Source of the DNA: Gammaproteobacteria bacterium
Lineage (GTDB): Bacteria; Pseudomonadota; Gammaproteobacteria; Nitrosococcales; Methylophagaceae
NCBI GenBank assembly: GCA_003645385.1
Contig: QNEY01000052.1
Coordinates: 1-9,086 of the forward strand
Length of the DNA: 9,086 nt
Direction: 5' to 3'
Part shown: positions 5,544 through 9,086 of the stretch, in pieces
How positions within the stretch are numbered: the stretch's first letter is position 1
How the letters are laid out: the number at the start of each line of letters is the position of its first letter
Notes under the pieces: model-generated
Databases searched by the model: none
What the model saw: only the letters and a program-made list of their open reading frames with translations
Told to the model about the DNA's origin: nothing
Position numbers and translations under genes: made by a program

Positions 5544-7490
5544 TTAGCGATTAGTTAGTTCAAATCCCATATAACCAGCTAAACCTAATGCTTGGAATCC
5601 ATATGCGGGTTCGTAGTCTTTATTCCCAACATTATCAATACGGCCAAATATCCGTGTTGTTTTACTTAATTGGTAATTAGCAGCAAGATTGATCACACTA
5701 TAACCTCCGCGCTTTACTCTTGTACCAGAACCATCGATATCATATCGGCTACCAGTATGTAAAAGACTAGTAGATAAAATCATCTTATCTGTCACTTGGA
5801 GAACAGCATCTATACTTGCTTTGTGTTTTGGTCTACGCAAAAGTTCATCATCATTTTCATCTTCTGTACGGGTAAATGTATAGTTCATATTTATATCTAA
5901 ATTTGAGGTTGCTGCAACAGTTAAGTAACTTTCCACACCGTGAATATCTACTTCATCATGATTGATGGTAGTACTATCAAATGTTGGTAAGAACACTGTT
6001 GTAATTAAATCCTCAATATCACTTTGGTAGTAGGTCAGGTTTCCCTGGATCCTTTCGTTCCATAAAGATTGATGTACAGCTATTTCCCAGCCCTCACTGG
6101 TTTCAGCTTTTAGATTTGAATTTCCTCTGAATTCACTACCAAAATTATTAGGAGTGTGGCCATATAACTGGAATAAAGAAGGTGCTTTGAAACCAGTTCC
6201 ATACGCCCCTGTTAATCGTGTTGATTCATTTAGCTGATAACTGGTGGTTGCTTGATATGTAACCTCAGAGTTGTAATCATCTGGGTTATCATAACGTACA
6301 CCTAAAGTAGCAAATAATTGGTCAGTAATTGCTATTTGATCTTGAACATATCCGGAGTTGGTTTGTCTATCAGCATTTGTCTGTTGAGTGATGATAAAAC
6401 CACCAAAATCAGTGAAACCACTAGAATCCATATTTTCATCTTCATATTCAAGACCAACAGTTATAAGATGATTGTCTAACAAATAAAGATCATTTTGTAG
6501 ACTGATTCTATCCTTATCGCCCTCAAAGTTAGTACGTTCAAGTGTATCAAAGGGGTTTTGACGATCATTATGATTTTTTCTGTCGATATCTGTTCGGGTT
6601 AATAATAGTGTTGGCAACCAACGGCTATCAGCATAATTGCCTTTAAATTCGGCTCCTAGATAGAGTTGATCGCTATCATTGGTAGCATCAGGGTCTTCTT
6701 TTGTATTACCACTAAAATCAAACCCACCATCGATATCTGTTTCTGTTTCGATATAGCGAGCAGTCAGTGTTGCTTCAAACTGTGCAGAGGGGTGCCAACC
6801 TAGTTTTGCTGAGAACACTTTATTGTCATAACCGTCATCCTCTATCGTACTACCGAGTGCTAGCCTTTTTTCTGTAGCGATACTCTCACCATCAGTTTTG
6901 AGAAAACCTGCAGTTGCTGAATAATTTATGTCGCCAGTTGAACCGGATAATGCCAAAGTTTCATGATGGGTAGCATTTGCACCAACCTCAAGCTTACCTC
7001 TAGCTTTTAGTTCTCCATTGCCTGAAAGTGTTCTAATTTGAATAACACCACCGATTGCATCTGCACCATAGAGAACACTTTGTAGCCCGCGAACTATTTC
7101 TATACTTTCAATATCCTCAAGAAGAAAATGGCCAAAATCAAAAGCGCCATTGGGGGAGCTGGGATCATTCATTTCTATACCATCAACCAGCACCAATACA
7201 TGGTCAGAATTAGTACCGCGCATGAAAACAGATGTTTGAGTACCTTTCACACCAGTTTGTACTATGTGTAATCCTGGAACATCTTGTAAGGCATCAGTTA
7301 GGGTTTGAAATTGCCTCCGTTCAATTTCATCGGCAGAGATCACAGTGATTGAACTACCAAGCCGATTGATATCTGTTGGTGTTCGTGTGGCTGTAACAAC
7401 CATTGTATCCAGTTCAGTTGGAGCTGCATGAACCAGTGTTGAGACTATGGGAAGTGATAAAAGGGGTAGAGCGAGTAGTCGAAAAGACAT
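5544..7490 (-). CDS. btuB: TonB-dependent vitamin B12 outer-membrane receptor, BtuB type
   Basis: 22-stranded outer-membrane barrel with an N-terminal plug that takes up cobalamin using TonB energy. The 648-residue precursor starts with a signal peptide (about 1-22, hydrophobic LLALPLLSLPIVSTLV, cleavage near VHA-A). The TonB box DTMVVTA at 28-34 closely matches E. coli BtuB DTLVVTA. The plug (about 35-155) shows LTDALQDVPGL, MRGTNSDHVLVLVDGIEMND (90-109), EIVRG (131-135) and YGADAIGGVIQI (141-152). The rest is barrel, rich in alternating aromatic/polar strands and acidic loops, including Asp-rich loop segments that could hold calcium as in E. coli. The start has TAGGTG (minus strand 7503-7498) seven bases upstream. 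A cobalamin riboswitch in the leader supports B12 as the substrate rather than iron. Oddity: the protein ends in Arg (GFELTNR), not the usual aromatic residue. Confidence 0.92.
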   Translation of the reverse strand: MSFRLLALPLLSLPIVSTLVHAAPTELDTMVVTATRTPTDINRLGSSITVISADEIERRQFQTLTDALQDVPGLHIVQTGVKGTQTSVFMRGTNSDHVLVLVDGIEMNDPSSPNGAFDFGHFLLEDIESIEIVRGLQSVLYGADAIGGVIQIRTLSGNGELKARGKLEVGANATHHETLALSGSTGDINYSATAGFLKTDGESIATEKRLALGSTIEDDGYDNKVFSAKLGWHPSAQFEATLTARYIETETDIDGGFDFSGNTKEDPDATNDSDQLYLGAEFKGNYADSRWLPTLLLTRTDIDRKNHNDRQNPFDTLERTNFEGDKDRISLQNDLYLLDNHLITVGLEYEDENMDSSGFTDFGGFIITQQTNADRQTNSGYVQDQIAITDQLFATLGVRYDNPDDYNSEVTYQATTSYQLNESTRLTGAYGTGFKAPSLFQLYGHTPNNFGSEFRGNSNLKAETSEGWEIAVHQSLWNERIQGNLTYYQSDIEDLITTVFLPTFDSTTINHDEVDIHGVESYLTVAATSNLDINMNYTFTRTEDENDDELLRRPKHKASIDAVLQVTDKMILSTSLLHTGSRYDIDGSGTRVKRGGYSVINLAANYQLSKTTRIFGRIDNVGNKDYEPAYGFQALGLAGYMGFELTNR

Positions 7491-7580
7491 TGTAGTGCAC
7501 CTAGGGTTAATGCTGGATACCCACCCGGGATCAAGCGCTAAAATATAACCATGTGCAGAGGCATAAAGCTCATCAAATGC
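7491..7580 (-). promoter_or_regulatory. Riboswitch expression platform and btuB ribosome binding site
   Basis: 90 bases between the riboswitch L13 hairpin and the btuB start. The Shine-Dalgarno TAGGTG lies at 7503-7498. No hairpin plus T-tract is visible, so control is more likely translational than by termination. Candidate sequestering pairs are TGCAC (around 7550) with GTGCA overlapping the 3' side of the Shine-Dalgarno, and GGGT (two tandem copies near 7527-7520) with ACCC just 5' of it. All are short (4-5 bp), so the OFF structure is only suggested. Confidence 0.5.
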
Positions 7581-7809
7581 CCTATATTACCCGCCGCAAT
7601 ATGGTTGTGAAATGCAATAGGCCGGTCTCCGGACTTACGAGTGAACAATGTCTATTTAAGACTGCCTTCCCATGAAAAACACAGTGGCTGCTTTGATCTG
7701 AACTCGATTACCGTTGCGGGGGCAGTGTTGGAATCATTTTTACCAGTGTGTAAAAACTCACCAACTTCCCGATTATCCTTAACGTTAATAATAAACTTAA
7801 GGCACCTAA
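7581..7809 (-). promoter_or_regulatory. Cobalamin (B12) riboswitch in the btuB leader
   Basis: Reading the minus strand, the conserved blocks of the cobalamin riboswitch appear in the right order: TAGGTGCC (7808-7801), GGGAA (7770-7766) followed by GGTG (7762-7759), the core CTGCCCCCGCAACGGTAA (7725-7708), GCCACTG (7688-7682), GGGAAGGCAG (7671-7662) and the B12 box GTCCGGAGACCGGCC (7634-7620). A short P1 closes the aptamer: TAGG (7808-7805) with CCTA (7621-7618). Directly 3' is a hairpin, CC-ATATT / AATAT-A-GG (7604-7581), whose loop GCGGCGGGT can pair with the CCCGC of the L5 core, the L5-L13 kissing interaction known to lock the ligand-bound state. In the family, binding of adenosyl- or other cobalamins turns expression off. 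The frame running through this block on the + strand (7641-7862) is a shadow. Confidence 0.96.
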
Positions 7810-7812
7810 CGC

Positions 7813-7963
7813 AAGCTGCGCAGGGTAGTATCTGTGAGAAATATTGTCAATTGTTAATTTAATTGATTTGGATCACGTTTCTAGCTAGATCCGGGTATCC
7901 CCTTTTTATTGCTTAAGATGTACAATCAAGTCTCTCTTCGATACCGAACCACACTACTTGATA
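7813..7963. other. Divergent promoter region between btuB riboswitch and the PAS sensor gene
   Basis: About 150 bp that must hold promoters for both directions. For the rightward gene the best -10 candidate is TACAAT (7921-7926, 5 of 6 to consensus), but no matching -35 lies 16-18 bp upstream, so an activator or alternative sigma factor is possible. Other marks are the palindrome CTAGCTAG (7881-7888) and GATCCGGGTATCC (7888-7900), which resembles the inverse of a segment near the btuB start. An 18-codon frame starting at the ATG at 7918 overlaps the sensor start and looks accidental. Confidence 0.4.
7822..7850 (-). promoter_or_regulatory. Possible promoter of the btuB leader
   Basis: A perfect -35 element TTGACA lies on the minus strand at 7850-7845. 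The -10 is poor: TACCCT at 18-bp spacing (7826-7821) or TACTAC at 15 bp. Transcription would start around 7815, just ahead of the first conserved riboswitch block at 7808, which is the position expected. The support is mainly positional. Confidence 0.35.
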
Positions 7964-9086
7964 ATGACTACTGATCACGCTGAGAATACTGACCTACCTT
8001 CGCTGCCTAATCTGAAAAAATATTTTGTTATAGCCACCATTTTTATTTTAGTCACTATATTTATTGGACAAAGTGTTCAGGACCATTACCAAAAACAAGA
8101 AATTCTAGATACGCAAATAATTCACGCCTATCATCAACAGCTAGAATTAGCTGGACAGATTATGAATCAAATTTTGCGACTACAAAAGACTAGCGATCTA
8201 GAGGAACAGGATAATGTCGCACAACTATTTCTAATAAATATCAATGAATTAAAATCAAATCAGGATAGAATAAAAAATTTATCAGAACAAGCCCTGACCT
8301 TAGGTCAAACTGGTGCTCTTCTTGATACGGAACAGTCAATCTCAAATTGTATTGATCTACTAATTGTGCAGACTAATGAACTTTTAGCATTGATGGAGGC
8401 AGAATCGTTAGATAAGGCGGTTGTTTCAGAAATTTATGATACTTATCTACCAACGCACCTTTCCTTTAGGGATGAAAGCACAAGGTTAATAGATCGGTTG
8501 GCAACAAATTTAGAGCGAGCGACCGCTGAACATCGACAAGCAATTTGGAATATTGTCATTGTCATTATGGTATTGGTTGTTATTGCAAGCTTATTACTAT
8601 ATCGATTGATATCAAATGTAGCAAACCGAGAGCTTGAAATCTTTGAGACTATTAATAAGCAGTTAGTAGAAGATAATCATTTTCGACTTCAAAACGAACA
8701 AGCAATGGCTGAACAAGCTGAACTGATGTTAGTTCAACAAATGAAAATGCGTTCAATTTTGGATTCAACAATTGATGCCATTATTACGATTTCTGCTGAT
8801 GGTGAAATTGACTCATTCAATAAGGCAGCCGAAACAATGTTTGGCTATCCAGCCGACTATGTGATTGGTAAAAATATAAATATGCTTATGCCTGAACCGT
8901 ATCATTCTGAGCATGATGGCTATATGCAGAATTATCACCAAACAGGGGAGCAAAAAGCGATCGGTAGAGTTCGTGTTGTGGAAGCCCAGCGGGTTGATGG
9001 CAGTACATTTCCGATTGAACTTACTGTCAGTGAGGTCGCCTTATCTGGAGCTAAGCTGTTTACGGGGATAATACGTGATATTACAG
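7964..9086 (+). CDS. Membrane-bound sensor protein with FixL-like PAS domain (3' end cut by window edge)
   Basis: 374 codons are visible and the frame runs off the window. Predicted layout: short cytoplasmic N terminus, TM1 at about 19-36, a periplasmic domain of about 160 residues that looks all-helical and matches no family I recognise, TM2 at about 194-213, a charged, Gln/Glu-rich coiled coil to about 262, then a PAS domain (264-374). The PAS resembles FixL: LDSTIDAIITISADGEI, AAETMFGYP, NMLMPEPYHSEHDGY, RVDGSTFPIELTVSE and FTGIIRDIT. H317 matches the proximal haem ligand of FixL and R337 its O2-sensing Arg, at the same 20-residue spacing. The output domain (histidine kinase, GGDEF/EAL or other) is not visible, so I give no gene name. 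The ATG at 7964 is the first in a frame open from 7889. No Shine-Dalgarno is evident, and a TTG at 7958 is an alternative start. Confidence 0.85.
   Translation, partial: MTTDHAENTDLPSLPNLKKYFVIATIFILVTIFIGQSVQDHYQKQEILDTQIIHAYHQQLELAGQIMNQILRLQKTSDLEEQDNVAQLFLININELKSNQDRIKNLSEQALTLGQTGALLDTEQSISNCIDLLIVQTNELLALMEAESLDKAVVSEIYDTYLPTHLSFRDESTRLIDRLATNLERATAEHRQAIWNIVIVIMVLVVIASLLLYRLISNVANRELEIFETINKQLVEDNHFRLQNEQAMAEQAELMLVQQMKMRSILDSTIDAIITISADGEIDSFNKAAETMFGYPADYVIGKNINMLMPEPYHSEHDGYMQNYHQTGEQKAIGRVRVVEAQRVDGSTFPIELTVSEVALSGAKLFTGIIRDIT

Noticed and set aside
7641..7862. 73-codon open frame on + between btuB and the sensor gene
   Set aside because: It runs antisense through the conserved boxes of the cobalamin riboswitch, which fully explain the sequence.
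7918..7974. 18-codon frame overlapping the start of the sensor gene
   Set aside because: No Shine-Dalgarno site and no recognisable leader-peptide feature; probably accidental.

Overview
The window (9,086 bp, visibly AT-rich, roughly 40% GC by eye) reads as ordinary chromosome from a gammaproteobacterium. The evidence is an Escherichia-like ppa, a ClpS/ClpA pair, CGFS glutaredoxin GrxD, BtuR-type adenosyltransferase and a BtuB-type outer-membrane receptor. A marine or methylotrophic relative such as Methylophaga would fit the composition, but that is only a guess. I see no insertion sequence, phage gene, CRISPR array, tRNA or rRNA.

Layout on the + strand, left half: the nearly complete inorganic pyrophosphatase gene ppa (5' end cut), a strong intrinsic terminator, then serB (last step of serine synthesis) only 16 bp after the T-tract. 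A 76-bp gap follows, then a compact cluster grxD-clpS-clpA: Fe-S delivery glutaredoxin, N-degron adaptor, and the AAA+ unfoldase that the adaptor feeds. clpA converges on the next minus-strand gene across a 337-bp gene-free spacer. That spacer holds three DnaA-box-like 9-mers in 36 bp, two of them forming a 10-bp-stem palindrome.

Right half, minus strand: a vitamin B12 module read right to left. A cobalamin riboswitch with all its conserved boxes (about 7581-7809) leads into btuB (TonB-dependent B12 receptor). btuB ends at a 13-bp-stem terminator, and btuR/cobO (ATP:corrinoid adenosyltransferase) follows with no riboswitch of its own. The receptor imports corrinoid and BtuR turns it into adenosylcobalamin, the ligand class that shuts the riboswitch.

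Divergent from the riboswitch, the last 1.1 kb on the + strand is the 5' part of a membrane sensor: two transmembrane helices around a helical periplasmic domain, a coiled-coil linker, and a FixL-like PAS domain keeping the His and Arg that in FixL bind haem and sense O2. Its output domain lies beyond the window.

The items most worth a second look are the candidate haem-PAS sensor, the DnaA-box cluster between convergent genes, and the riboswitch with a legible L5-L13 kissing loop. I did not find convincing evidence of an entirely new multi-gene system.
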